Part shown: positions 1 through 12,349 of the stretch, one piece after another
Layout of the letters: the number at the start of each line of letters is the position of its first letter
Numbering within the stretch: the stretch's first letter is position 1
NCBI GenBank assembly: GCA_020726505.1
Contig: JAHLEZ010000012.1
Span: forward strand, 124,001-188,000
Direction: 5' to 3'
DNA length: 64,000 bases
DNA from: Leptodontidium sp. MPI-SDFR-AT-0119
Taxonomy: Eukaryota > Ascomycota > Leotiomycetes > Helotiales > Leptodontidiaceae
Notes under the pieces: generated by a model
Told to the model about the DNA's origin: nothing
The model's database searches: none
What the model saw: only the letters and a program-made list of their open reading frames with translations
Position numbers and translations under genes: made by a program

Positions 1-1668
1 TTGCAATTACCTGGCGACCAGTGTTGAAGGAAGGAAGGAAGGAAGGCATCCGGGCTAGGAATTAGGCCTCGTATAAATTGATGCTTAGCTGTTTCAACGC
101 GTCGATGGCCTTCCCCTTTCCTTTTCTTTCCTTCCTTTCCTTTCCTCTCATCTCATATTTATCTGAAGGATGGACGTGGACAGGCCGTCGTTCTGACTCG
201 TGAATGGGATGGCCTCTGAGAATAGTGCCTACTGCATGGTGATGCGCTGCCCTTTCACTGAGCCAGATCGAGATCGAGGAATTTTGAATTCAATTTGTGT
301 GGGTGTTCGCTGGTTTCCTGCAAGTGGTTGGCTTTCGGCTGAGGTTTGCTCGAGGGTTGCATTTTATGCGGCCAAAAGCTCCACCCACCCCACACCACCA
401 TACTTCGGACATCGAGCTCAATGAACTCACCGAGGAGGACACTCGTAGCTTGCATGGCGTCTTCTCTGTCTATGGGAGGCTTAGATGGCCACTTTCGGGG
501 TCGATCTCAACACTACCTGACAATCTTGCCAACACTTCAAATTTATTGTGCCAGGAGAATTGAAACAAGACCTGTTTAAACAAATGGAGATTCCGTGCAT
601 GCTCAGCTACACCGCGGATGTACCCGTTCCGGGCTGCTGCAGCGCTGCAAGCTGGTGTTGATTCCCGGCTACCAAACCCCGAGTGCCTGTCTGCCTCAGC
701 AATAACCTGGATACCCCCTGGTTGTGACCAGAAGCCTGCGTATGATGGTGGTAAATCTACTCAAGCCATGTCACGTATCGCCTAGAATTGTTTTAAGCCA
801 TTTGGGGCTTCCAGGACGATTTTCTCCACGTATTTGGCAACCACCTTATTCAATTAAAACAGCCTCGCTTACAAGGAGCTCGGGCTGACCCCAAGGTGTA
901 CACAGCAGTTTTCGACCATGATAACTCAGAGGTGTTCTCATGCTTTCAATTCTCTTTCGAATTGATTGCGCCTAGCGGGTAAGTCTCGGAAACTAAAACA
1001 TGTGCTGTATGTCCGACAGTTGCATTCAGCTGCAGGTTGCCAGATTAGGCAGGTAGATCTGTTGATTGGCTTAGACGAGGGCAGGTATTTCCCCTCTCAT
1101 GTGCATGAACGCAAGCCGGTGAGGCAGTTCCCAGCTGAGCCCATATGCCTGGCCATTTAGTTGTGAGGTGTTACAGGTATGCGCTGTTAGCCCTCCTATA
1201 TGTACTGTACTTTACTAGAATATATCTAGGTGCCAGGAAGTGGGTTCTGTTGGGAATAACAGCGTCCATCGATGGGCTGAGGGGGCCCCGGCGAAGTATT
1301 ATCGAGATGTTGGTATGCAACGCCATCATCGATCCGGTACGATTCATGGCTGTCATCGTGCGTTACAGTGCGCTGCAGCTGGCTGCTGTCGACATTCCCA
1401 GCCCAACGGGTCGGTATGATGCAGGCACAAAGAGGAATCGACAGATCATGGCGTCACGACTATCTTGGGACCTTAAACTTCAAGATTAGGCCATAAAGTC
1501 GTGTTTTGCTGTTCATGAGAAGTATCTGCAATTTGTGTCCGTCCCTGACTGATACCCAAGCGCCTGCCTGAAAGAAAGAAAAACATATCTGAATAGTGGA
1601 GAGTCGTAAACCGACCGGAACACTTCCCCAGTGTCCAACATAATAATACACAAGTGCAGGGTCATTTA
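1..1668. other. Gap without a recognisable gene
   Basis: No open frame here gives a protein I recognise and none shows a convincing start, intron and stop set. The stretch contains a (GGAA)n simple repeat near 30-47 and a pyrimidine-rich CT/CTTT tract near 111-150. The rest looks like ordinary unique intergenic DNA. Confidence 0.6.
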
Positions 1669-2361
1669 CTAGTAGGAGTAATTCGAAAACTCGCTTTCAC
1701 TTCCCTGGTCGGAGGAGGAATATCCCAGCAGCTCATCTGTACTTGAGTCCTTCAATCCATTCTCCAAACTTCTCGTATATCGTCTTGTGATGGCAGTCTT
1801 CCCCTCAAAACTTCTTGGGGTCATGCCAATGGGAAACATCCGATAGTTGTGGATGATGGGATCCTCGTCTTCGATGTGACGTTGAGATCCGCTGCTATCA
1901 ACAATATTTGTCGCATTCCCGCAAGACGGCGTTGAGGTTGTCGAGGATTGGGTTTCGACTTTTGGGGATGTATCTGCGTTTTGAGTGGCAATCAAAGTAG
2001 CTGGAATGAAGTTAGCGTTTTCCAAAAGTGCGCTGAAGGAGGATCTCACGGTGGTTGGCTGCCGGTAGCTGGTCTTGCAACTCTGGTGATGATTTTTCAC
2101 ATAAAGTCTTTTCCTCCAAAGGAAATTCTGTTGGTTCACCGTCAGAAACATTCCACTGTGAGAGTTGGGCTAAATATTGGGCTTACCCGAGTCAACAGTG
2201 GTCGTTGGGGATGGATTGTGGAGGCAGGTCGAGGTGGTGGCGCAGAGCCGGGGGAGACTCGCAGCTTTGACGACGAAATGATCCTTCTCCTGATGTCTTT
2301 GAAGCTCCTCTTGACAGTCGAATACTCTCGGGCAGCTCTCTTGGGTGCATTTGATCGCCAT
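1669..2361 (-). CDS. Small C2H2 zinc-finger protein (3 exons, 194 aa)
   Basis: I built three exons on the minus strand: 2361-2187, 2127-2050 and 2000-1669, total 585 nt, closing exactly in frame. The introns are 59 nt (GTAAGC donor, CTGAC branch, CAG acceptor) and 49 nt (GTGAGA donor, CGCTAAC branch, CAG acceptor). Residues 5-28 form one classical finger: Cys-x4-Cys-x12-His-x4-His, beginning CTQESC and ending HQEKDH. The remaining 165 residues are Ser/Thr-rich, low in hydrophobics, and end in an acidic, serine-rich tail (SSSDQGSESEFSNYSY). The finger suggests nucleic-acid or protein binding; a single finger is weak evidence for a sequence-specific transcription factor. A second small minus-strand C2H2 gene and a zinc-finger relic lie within 10 kb. 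The target is unknown. Confidence 0.75.
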
Positions 2362-3064
2362 GTTCGCTGCTAGTTCCGCTTGATACGTCTCATTTGAACT
2401 TCTCCCGTGAGAGGAGATTATGTCTATCTATACAATGATCATGGCCCGCGATATCAAGGTCGTAACAAGAAATAAGGCGCTATCATGAACGTACTCGGTG
2501 AGTTGGTCATTTGCGAGCGACCCCCATGGGCCACATAGCTTTTTGCAGTCTGACGACAATCCTTCATGTTTCGAACCGCGCCTTTGCCCAGCTGCAGTAC
2601 CGTGGCTTCCGGCTCCAGTCCCCAGACTCCACAAGTCGTTGTATCGGCTTTTGGGCTTACAGGAAGGGAAGCGATGGGTGGGCGGGTGGTTCCCCTTCAG
2701 AACCTGGAGGACATGGGTGGCTACATCGAGCATTCCAACCTTCCCGTGCTCAAGTAATGTCGTCCAGCTGAATCAAAGAACACAAGGATCCCGAGAAGCC
2801 CACCAGAAACGCCCTTCTAGTTTCTAGTCCGGCCCCAGCAGGCGTACCGTGTCTAGGGACCATCTAGGCCGTGAAACGTGGCACGCCCAGTTGAAAGCGG
2901 CTTAAGAATTGAGCCTCACTCTCTCTCCAGTCCTAGAATTTGATCACATATCGAATTCTATTCAACTGTGATCTGACTGCATTAAGTAGCGGTGTGATTC
3001 TTGTCGGGCATCAATACCTGAAGCTCTTGGAAAGCTTCATTGTCACAAAACCCCAGCTCCAGAG
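2362..3064. other. Gap without a recognisable gene
   Basis: This is the upstream side of the small zinc-finger gene. Open frames occur on both strands near 2428-2827, but they overlap each other in several frames and none gives a recognisable protein. Confidence 0.5.
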
Positions 3065-3709
3065 TTACTGAATATAGTGGATGCCATGATCCCGCGTCAA
3101 TCCTTTCGATAAGACCTCTGTCAATCGAGCAATGTTTGATTGGAAGTAAACGATTTGTTTGGTTAGGCCTGAGGGACTCGGACGCGGCCGCGATGTTGGT
3201 GCAGCCTGGTCAACTTTTTCAGCATACGTCGCCCTTCGGCTTTGATGAATCCTGGGGGTATTGCCCGGCTGCATTCCACAGGACTGATATACATGAAACC
3301 TAGGTTGCAAGTCAACCGACGATGTTGATGCAAAACCACAAAGAGAGAAAAGATAATGATGCGAGGTGTGGGGGTAGTTGGCCCCTTGCCAAATCCAGTA
3401 ACTTACCTCGCACATAACAAACCAGATATGCCGGAGCGTAGATTGAACGCCAGGCTCATCGGCGACTGCTCGAAAGCCAGTCCTAGTTTTCTCTCAGGTC
3501 CCATCTTCAAGTTATGTGAGCTGCAGGTCCATCCTTAATATCATTGGTAGTGAAGTAAAGATTTGATATACCTTATCCAGTGCTGCTTCATCATGCAGGA
3601 GAAAGTCACGTCCACGAATAGCCTTGGGGCAGGACTTGGAATCTCTTATCGCTCGTAACACTTCGTGGGCTGTACCTTCCAGGCAGTGCTGAGCCTGAGG
3701 TCTTCTCAT
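3065..3709 (-). CDS. Possible hypothetical gene, 3 exons, 156 aa
   Basis: A tentative minus-strand model joins exons 3709-3572, 3504-3407 and 3299-3065 (471 nt, in frame). Intron 1 is 67 nt (AAG|GTATAT donor, weak GAAG acceptor). Intron 2 is 107 nt (GAG|GTAAGT donor, GTTGAC branch, CTAG acceptor). The first two exons read like real protein (for example RDFLLHDEAALDK and KLGLAFEQSPMSLAFNL). Exon 3 is less convincing: a second frame there is also open and protein-like, so the last junction may be wrong. No domain was recognised, and there is no signal peptide or membrane segment. It could be a real small gene or a decayed one. Confidence 0.3.
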
Positions 3710-5276
3710 GACCGCCGATGCTGATGGTTTTGTAGCGTCTGGCTAGCGAGCTGTACCTAGGCGGAGGTTATTCCAAGATTACGATACTTAGACCGGTCAA
3801 GAGTAGCGCTGCAAGGAACTCGAAGAGAAAAAACCGGATGATTCAGAATGTGTACTTTCCGTTGGTGGTAATGATGCTGTCTGGCAGCGTGAAAATTTGA
3901 GGTTTTGTTGATTGGCCTGGTTCCAGGCGGCCCTGGTCAGGGTTTGCTGTACGTGACCCCAAACACTTCAAACGCATCTGTCACCAAGACAGCCAGGCTA
4001 AATTGTTGTGGTACTAGCCTGATCCTTCATTTTTGGTAGAAAGTTTTATGGTTACAGGGCTGAACGGCCACAATGATTTTCATCTCTGCTGCGCTGTACC
4101 TGGTAAAAAAAAAATGGGCAACGTATTGCTTTAAGATATGAGATACCAGCTCCTTTAAGAGCATATACAATCATGGCGTGTAACGGACACATCACGGAAG
4201 ATCCTACGTGTTTTGGGCTGATAGGGAGACCCCTCAGAACAGTTGTACAGTGTCATTTGACTCAACTTCACGTGCTTTGCAAGTCTCTTGACTACAATTC
4301 CGGAGTTCGATAAATGAGACCCTGCCGTTCGTCAAATCCCCATATCTTACTTTGAAAGATCTCCCTTTATGATTTTCATTTCACCACTCAATCTTTGGGT
4401 GTTAGGGGGCTCGCAGCATATTCAACACAAAGCTCACTTGCGTTGGTCCAATCACAGTCATCTGCATGATCGACAATTCGCATGTTCATCTTTGCTTGCA
4501 AGGATGACGGGATGATGATTTAAAGCCAATTATATAGTCCCGTATTTACAGGGATAAGTGATCTTATTGCCCAAAACCAACCTTCTGATGCTCGACAGCT
4601 GTGGCCTGGAGATGAAGCTGAGCGGCATGCTGGTGGTATTCTCACTACCGACGAGAACAGGAAGTAAGATGTCCCAATTTGGTACCTATCCTACCCCCCA
4701 CCCCCCCCCCCCCCCCCAAAAAAAACTCATATTATCGGTTCGACAAAGCATTTCTGCTGCTCTGAGACGATATTGTCGTTTCGTCTCGGTCAAAACATGC
4801 TCGCTTCGCTTCGCTTCCTTGCCGAGAACGAAAAAGGGGGCCTAAAAGTTTCGCTTGGGGAGACATCGATGGGAAAACATAGGTTCCACAAGCCGTGCAT
4901 AGCTCTTTAATTCCTTTGGTTTGTACAGGAATAGGCTTCTGAATCAGGATGATGCCAAGAAACTACCAGTCAAGCCGAAGCCATTTACTTCTAAGTCGTA
5001 TAGTTACTACGGCACGGTGGTTCAACACTTTCCATATTAGCTGCAGTTTTGAGAGCATACATTTCGCAAACTGATAGATTAATTTAGAGGGTAACGACCC
5101 TCAGTTGGCCTTTGGGAGACTTGAGAATTGTACGCATGTGAGGATGACACCCCAATGGTTTTGCCATCTTTCCTCTCGGACGCTCACGACAATGATGCCA
5201 GCCCATCCCATTGCCAACAACACACCTCCGATCCCCCAAATCTAACGAAATCTAGCTTACTCAAAGTCATATCCGT
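3710..5276. other. Gap without a recognisable gene
   Basis: No credible coding frame. A homopolymer of 17 C (4701-4717) followed directly by 8 A (4718-4725) lies here. Otherwise it looks like unique intergenic sequence. Confidence 0.55.
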
Positions 5277-6627
5277 TCATGATGAAATCCCAATCCATGT
5301 GTGCGGAGTCAAACGCAGTTGTTCCTTCACCGGATATGATTTTTCATCCCCACCCAACATCTCGAACATGGGGGTGACAGTGGAAGTGAAGGCATCAACC
5401 ATCACATATTCTTGCTCAAGCTCAAGTAGAAATTGTGGGGGTGACATCTGTGCAGACGAGAGAGGTGTAGCGGTGCCAGAATTAAAGTGCAGAGCGTGGC
5501 TAGCTTCAGCTACTTCAGGCGTAGAGAATTCCCCTCGAACTTCACTTCCATTGCCTGCCATGCATTTGGATCCAAAGGTGCCGTCATTCTCGACGTATTC
5601 TTATACATGGTATATGAACTGATAGATGTCCTCTGGGTTGTGAAGATAGACATCTGATGTGTAGTGAAATGTTGTAAATCCGCAGAAGAGGTTGGGAAGT
5701 TTCGAGGAATCGCTGAAGCTGGAGTTCGGAAGTAATGGGAAGCTCGAAGTTTGAAGTTTCAGCTCTCTGAGCTTTCATACGATGCATATAGTGATCTAAA
5801 GTTTACACAACATCAGCTAGAATCGTACAGAGCGGGTTCTTTTTAGTTCTGAGACTCTCTTACCCCTGAAAATTGGCGCTGGATGGAAGCGTTTGAGATG
5901 ATTGTCCAGCACGTGAAGTTACAACCGTTGTATCCGCAGCCTACTTTCGTTGTCCTGTGCAGCTCTGGCTCAAGTAGTCTGGCGTTTTCGTATCTCCGAG
6001 CGTTTGCCTTGCACGGAATGTGGGTTTGCAGCCAGGAATCGAGCAACCGAACTTGCCATTTGGCAGAGGGTACGGCATCGTACTTCCTGTGCAAATGTTG
6101 AAGGGTCAAAGGATTGAGATTGATTTGACGAGGTGATCTGGGGAGTCTGACAACTTTGTGCAAAAAAACGTCGAGGATACTGCCTCGAATTCCAGCAGCA
6201 CTGAGGATCGAAGAGACAACTTTGCTGCCAAGGGTGGTCGGAGTAGATATAGAAGAAGCTCGAGTTTGATGTGGAAGGCACACTGATATCGAGACAGGAG
6301 GTTTCGAGGGTGAGATATACTCGGGGATGATCTCCTCACACGCTCTCACTCGAGTCCATCCGCGACAGGAAGCAAACAACAAATGCGAGAGGTCGAGCCT
6401 GAGATAGAATACACGCTCCATCTCTCTCCCGTGGCTGCGTAGAAGGTAGTTGAAGGCACACTGATCTGTCGACTTGAGGCAAACAGCGGGAGGGAGGAAT
6501 TCTCGACAGGGAGCTCGCAGATGCTCAAATCGTGGTGGCAGATTCTGCAGTTTCCCGCACTGAGTGAATTCAGGTTGCATTGGCTACTCGAGGAGTTTCC
6601 TGAGTAATAGCCTCTGGATCTGGGCAT
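5277..6627 (-). pseudogene. Degenerate C2H2 zinc-finger gene relic
   Basis: On the minus strand the pieces of a zinc-finger gene are visible but spread over different frames. Near 6060-5990 one frame reads GCSIPGCKPTFRARQTL, the first half of a finger. The expected continuation (RYENARLLEPELH) is in another frame, and the finger histidines have become Tyr and Leu. A second finger begins GCGYNGCNF near 5945-5925, but its second half (DNHLKRFHP) is again in another frame and the spacing is too short for Cys-x12-His. Downstream a GTAAGA donor with a TTTAG acceptor 68 nt later gives DHYMHRMKAQRAETSNF, and the tail ORF 5561-5277 looks protein-like. I infer a gene inactivated by several small indels. 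An intron-rich active gene is possible but would not repair the finger spacing. Confidence 0.45.
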
Positions 6628-9600
6628 AGTGACTCGTCAGGATGCAAGAAGCTTCGGAGGGCATCTTGGGCTGTTCACGACAAGCAATCCTGACGCTGGC
6701 GTCCTTTCGAGCGCGACGCAGACCGAGCTACTCCAATCAAAGGAGTACTTGGTAAGCATCTGGTGCTTTTGCAGAGGATTTTATCGATGTTAGCTCCTGT
6801 TGTTGAGTTTCCAGTTGCTTGCTTCTTCAGTGAGTTTGCTTATGGGGGCTTGGGCGGTGCGATGAGGATGGGGGAACCCATGCTGTCATGTACGGCATGT
6901 ACTGTCCAAGGCAATAAGAGGGCCAGAATAACATATTCTTGTTTGTCTTTGGTGTATCGTTTTTGATGTGTTGTCTATATGCTTCTTGAGAATTGTGGAG
7001 GTAGGTATGGGAAGATGCTGAGGACGGAAGAGAGAAACACTAAACACCCCTGTGACATGCACCGGCACTTACACCGGTCAGATAGCCTAGCCAAACTGCA
7101 AGTAAGTAGCTCCCGCAGCTACGCTATACGCTATACGCCATCCCGGAATAGCCTGTCATTTTGTAAATTGAGTCTTCAGTCCTGCTTGACATTTACCTGG
7201 GGGAAAGGTCTCAGATCGAACCCGGCTTTGAAACTTGCCCTAAATATTGCAATCCACAAGGCCGGGCCTGCCGTCGCTACTATAATTGCTGAAGCGACGA
7301 TACTGATGAGGGAGGGGAGGAGGGGAACGAGCAGGTTGCCACTTCATAGATGGAGTGGATGAGTGAACACGCCGATGGGCCACATTCAGCTAAGATGCGA
7401 CAGTGGAGGAAGCTCCGGAACGTGGAAGTCAGCTCACGGAAGTAAACTTCAGACCAGGTTGCAAGTATGGTGCACACACAAGAAGTACTCTGGTCTGCAA
7501 AGGATCGCGAGATGTTACCAGCAGATCGACAGCCTCCACATCACGACGAAGGGCAAGGATCACCATGATTGGGCCCCGTATCAGACTTTACTGACACTTG
7601 CTTTCTACGTAACATCAGTCGAGGGAACTCGCTCTCAACTTCTGAACTGTGTGTCAAGTTCCGAGGGATTAAGTTCAGGTAGGTTAGTTTTTGCATCGTC
7701 TATCATGCACTTCGCCCGCTTAGTGCCCGGGAAGCATGCCAGCCCAGAGAGGCGTAACGAAGTGGCAAGGATAGTCAGGGAGAAGGTTTCACAAACTCGG
7801 TATTTACCAACAGAGCCCAACTATCCTATCTAGTCTTGCGCCCACTTCCACGACAGATGTATCTTATATTTCAACATTAGATTGCTCAAAAAGGCTACAA
7901 TTTGTTGAAACGAATCCTTCAGGCAAGAAAACATCAGCGCGCGGGGAATAATGAGAGGGTTGCCAGACTTCCCGCAGGGTTGGGGGACGGCAAGGCTCAA
8001 AATAACAATAATCCTTGTCTGACGCGCTCGAGACACGTAAGAGCGCGCAGTCATCTGATGCGCTAACATAGCTCATTTCCTCCGTCTCATCTCTGGGCTG
8101 AAAGCATCTGGAGGGGGGGGTGGTTCTTGATGGCGACTGGACAATGCCTCACTAAACCCTGTTGATATCCCGTTCCTGCTCGGAATCTGCCTGATTTTTC
8201 TTGCCAAGGGGCAGTCAGCTCATGAAAACTCAAAAAGCATCATGCCTTGACGCCTATCGTACGGAGGGCTCGACTGATGGCTAAACGGAGAATTTGTACG
8301 TGGCGGCAAAGCATCATTTCTCATTCGTTAATATATCAAAGAAGATATTTTGGTACACGCCCGAATAATCTGACCTTTTTGTCTGTGCGCAGTACTAGAA
8401 GATTCCACTTTGCAAGGGAAATCAACCAATGAGCCAACTCGCTTTATTCTTTTCCGTCTGTAACTGGTAAAATCTGGGTCATGTAGCACAGACAGAAGAG
8501 GTTAGATTATTGCCCTTGATACGAAGTACGTTTGCCGTGACAACGGCAATAACAAACCCCGCCAGCCAGACGTCAGCTCCACCCTTGAAGCGAGGACACG
8601 TGTGAATGCTGTCAGGTGATCAACTTCTCTTTGAATTTTTGTATTCATTTTATATTGAGGGCCAAACACCCAAGAGGATATTAAAAAGAATGGATTGAGT
8701 AATTGATTACATGCTTCTCGGTTTCTGGAATTTACAGGGTATTGTAAAGGGAGAAATACTCGAAAACCCATCAGATTCTACCTTGAACCACTCATGTTGA
8801 TCCTCCATGCATGTTCCCACAACTGAAAAAGAGAAAATCCAAGTTGTGTAGATGTGTGAGGAAGTGTATGTTGCTAAATAAGAGCCTTAGTCATGTCACT
8901 GTACTGCTTTTATAGAAAAAGGTGCGGCATTCTGCTTCTCTCGGCCTCTTTCATCATGAACAATCACCCCCAGAGAGAAACCAACAGCAGCAGCATTCTA
9001 TCCATCTTGCAATGCACAGAATTACATTTCTGGGTAGTAAGGCCATAGCCCCAGCGTGGCTGGGCTCGCAGTAGGCGATGCATTCTGGCTATCCCCTAGG
9101 TTCTAGAACGATGAAGTGTAAACAATGAATTCCAGCCGTCCGACACGACAGCTCGTGCTTCCGGCTGCTTGCTGTATTACAGTCAATCTCCATGTGTTTG
9201 ATTAGGACTTTATTTCGGTGGGTTTCCTAAAGGTCTCTTATCCTAGGATTCATTGTTTCCCAAATCTACCTTCTGGCAAGTGTGGCAACAGCAGCAGGTC
9301 AGCTACCAGGCTAGATCATGGATATACAGTATTCAGATGGGACTCCGTAGGATACACCGTGTGCAATGAGCGATGGATATTCGTGGAAGTAGTTGTGATT
9401 AGTAACTGCGTTCATAAAAGGAATCAGCAGGCATCTAGAGAAACCACAAATTTGAAAGGAATAAGAAGGGGACAACTCAAGATCTTCGCCAGCTAACACT
9501 GCAAAGTCTAAACGCAAGCCTTCCTTTATGCTAAAGAAACTTATTGATTGGGAAGCCTGGGTAGCCGATTGAGAAATGGTAGTAGCTGGAAATCGATGGT

Positions 9601-11566
9601 GAGAAAGTAAATAGGTTGGTGGCTTGGTGGTCTGAATGATGTTGAGTCGGTCCCTTGAAGGCCTAACTCTGCGATGTACGCTTGCTAGGAAGTGATGGCT
9701 TCGGATCAAAGATTGAAAAGTAGAACACTTCCTTAAATAGAAGGGCTTCAAGAAGGCAAAGGATTACCAAGACGAGGAGTTGAAACATCCTAATGTCGAG
9801 GAAGAGTCGAGCCGCAAAGTCGTAGTCGACCATAAAGCCATTGGAGAGGATCAAGAGGGAATCCTATGAGCTTTCCAGAACGAACAATGAGGTTTGTTGA
9901 TGGATTTCTAGAAGTTCTTGATACTTGGAGTCAGGGAGGGAAGGAAAAAAGGTGTGCTGATGCGAAGTTCAGGGGAAGTAGACGAGGCTTGCACCCCCAC
10001 AACTGAGGACTTTAGCCGTCAATTGTCGCAATCCCAACATCTTTTTTTCTCCTAGAAGCACAATATAACGTTGGAGAAAATTGCCTTTGGCTTTCGATGA
10101 CTTTTGATGTTATTGCTCAATTTGAATTTCGAAGTGTTGCCACTCTCGTAACCGAAAGTACGCCAAAAGCAGGCCACTCAATTAGGTGTGCGAGAGGAGC
10201 TTACATTAGAAACCGGCCTCTCGACAGGAGCCTGAGTGTGTACCCTGATCTGTAATCGGGGCCGCCTGTGAGGTCGCGTCTGTGGCTCAGACGGGGTGGT
10301 CGGCAGTTGGTGGCCACCATCTCTATCCTTCTAGATTAGCTTTGAGTGACTCAGAGAATGTTGGCTCACAGGGCTCTTCTTCTTCAACGGGGACATATCC
10401 GTTGGATGGTGGTGTGCTGAAGCTTCTGTTTGGATATGCAGGCTGAGAGCCAATCGGCTTGCTTCAAACAAGGCAGAGTGAAGCTGTGACACCTTCCATT
10501 GTCGGCCAAAAGATACATTGCGAACGCACTAAGAAATCGTTTTAATCCCCAGCATATAGAACTCAGTATGGACTAGCTTCGGTGTGATTGATTTTCATGT
10601 AGATCGGCTAGAGACTTCAGATGCGGCGACTGGAAGCGGTCAGATACCTCTTTTGCCTTCCCTCGAGCTCGAGGCACCCAACCCCCGGTCACTCGATAGG
10701 AGCAGACGCACAAGCCTACGTCTGCATACGGAATGGGACGAGGAGAAATACATACCAGTCGGGCGATGTAATCTCCCTGTTTTTGCATGCCCGTCATGCG
10801 AGACGGCTCGTCCAGTGCTGGTTTCCTGTCTTGTTGAGACTCAGCTCCCCTTTCTGCGTTTTTGTTGCCACAAAAATCTGTCGACTCACTTTTGGCCAAG
10901 GGAGGAGGATTTGACGAATAGTGATTTGAACGAATATATGGCCGAGAAGAAATCGATTGTTCCAAGCCACAGAACCTCACCACGCCATCTCGTTCCGTTG
11001 TTATCATCAGAGAAAACTCAAAGTGACAGCCTTCGATCCGATCCCGTTCATCCATCAACGCCACCATCACATTTCTTTGAAGTTACATATTTCCCCAGAG
11101 CGCCCCATCTGCTGAAACTGATATTCCCTTGCGGTCCGGTCAAAGGTGGGGTTCTATGGATCGATCTGGGGGGGCTGAGGGAAATTGATAGCTCAGCTTA
11201 GTCTAGAATGGAAGCCCACGAAGAAATGGCTCGAGGGTGGCGAGGCTGTGGTCACACTTTCTCATCCTAGGGATACCGTGGAGGATACCATGAAGGAGCA
11301 GAGTATCGTTGAACCAAATCACGGGTGCCAGTCGAGACTTGCCCCATGGATGGCTGGACTTGCATTCTCAAGCACCAAGAACTAGATCGAGCGTGGCACA
11401 GATTATAAGATCGATGGATTCAAGAAGTCATCAGATTAAAAAAAGTACATAACATGTCCCTCGAAATCACAGCTAGGAAATCTGGGTGTTGAACCCATTC
11501 GCACTGAGAAATAGCAATCCTCGCCCCGTCATGAGAAATGAGTCTTCGATACCGCGGTCACAACTG
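6628..11566. other. Gene-poor stretch of about 5 kb
   Basis: Several open frames of 60-205 codons occur on both strands. The longest are overlapping sense and antisense frames at 10584-11201 (plus) and 10573-11070 (minus). None shows a domain, a motif or a splice pattern I can defend. The minus-strand frame at 9663-9854 has a hydrophobic stretch (FQLLVLVILCLLEALLF) but no supported continuation. I see no repeat or RNA gene. Confidence 0.45.
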
Positions 11567-12349
11567 TTAATACCCGCCGCTACCTTCTTCCTCCCCATCC
11601 TCAATGTATTGACCTTTATCTTCCTCTTTGTTACAGTGGTCAGCAATTCGTTTTGCAGATTGGTCTTACTTTGAAGGCTTACCTGCAGGCTGGAAAACGG
11701 AAGACTGATCGTGGGGCTGATGTTCTCCATACTGTGCAGTATCGACATCGCTGGCATTCAGCTGAGACAATGGATAACGACCTCGCCATTCAGTACTCTG
11801 GTTGGCATCTGTCTGGTTGCTGAACGAAGTCGATGACGGTCCTGTACCATAGGTTGCTTGAGCCATGTCCGACGGTGCATAGTTTGGACCATATGTTGAC
11901 GTTGCTCCATAGGCTTGCAAATTATTCCCTGCATCTGGATTATTTCAGTACAAGTACACGACACATTTGCGATATGGTGAGGCGCGAGAGCAATTGACAA
12001 TACATACCTCGATTCTGACCGGGGCCTTGTTCTACCACGGGCACTCCCATCCAAAGATCATCTTCTGGAACGTACAAATGAACAACTGGATAAGATATGT
12101 CAGCGTGTGTGAGCTACGATGGTTCTCGTACATACATGCCAATTCCGGATGCTTGCTCTTCATGTGTGCCGTCAACCTATCTTTCCTTTTCGCTCCCATC
12201 CACTTGCATCCTTTTGCAGGACAGTGCTTTCGTGGCCCATGCTTTTCGTTCACATGACGATCTGCATCTGATTCTCTCGTGAAGGTTTTCGTACAGTCGC
12301 CGAAGCTACATGGAACCCGAGATGCTGTGTCTTCTGCCTGTTGTGACAT
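11567..12349 (-). CDS. Two-finger C2H2 zinc-finger protein (4 exons, 200 aa)
   Basis: Four minus-strand exons (12349-12136, 12085-12008, 11934-11683 and 11625-11567) total 603 nt and close in frame. Introns are 50, 73 and 57 nt. The last has a GTAAGC donor and a GCTGAC branch but an unusual AAAG|AG acceptor, chosen because it alone keeps the frame open to an acidic C-terminus. Residues about 14-37 form the first finger (CSFGDC...DRHVNEKH). Residues about 43-68 form a second (CPAKGC...LTAHMKSKH), with 13 rather than 12 residues before the first His. The C-terminal half is Tyr/Gln/Ser/Asn-rich (QAYGATSTYGPNYAPS), like a disordered activation region. A DNA-binding transcription factor is likely; its targets are unknown. 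Confidence 0.8.

Noticed and set aside
9311..9854. Minus-strand frames of 146 and 63 codons, one with a hydrophobic stretch
   Set aside because: Different frames with no convincing splice junction between them and no recognised domain.
10573..11201. Overlapping 205-codon plus-strand and 165-codon minus-strand frames
   Set aside because: Neither has a recognised domain and they lie opposite each other, so at most one is coding. I could not choose, and list it only as part of the gap.
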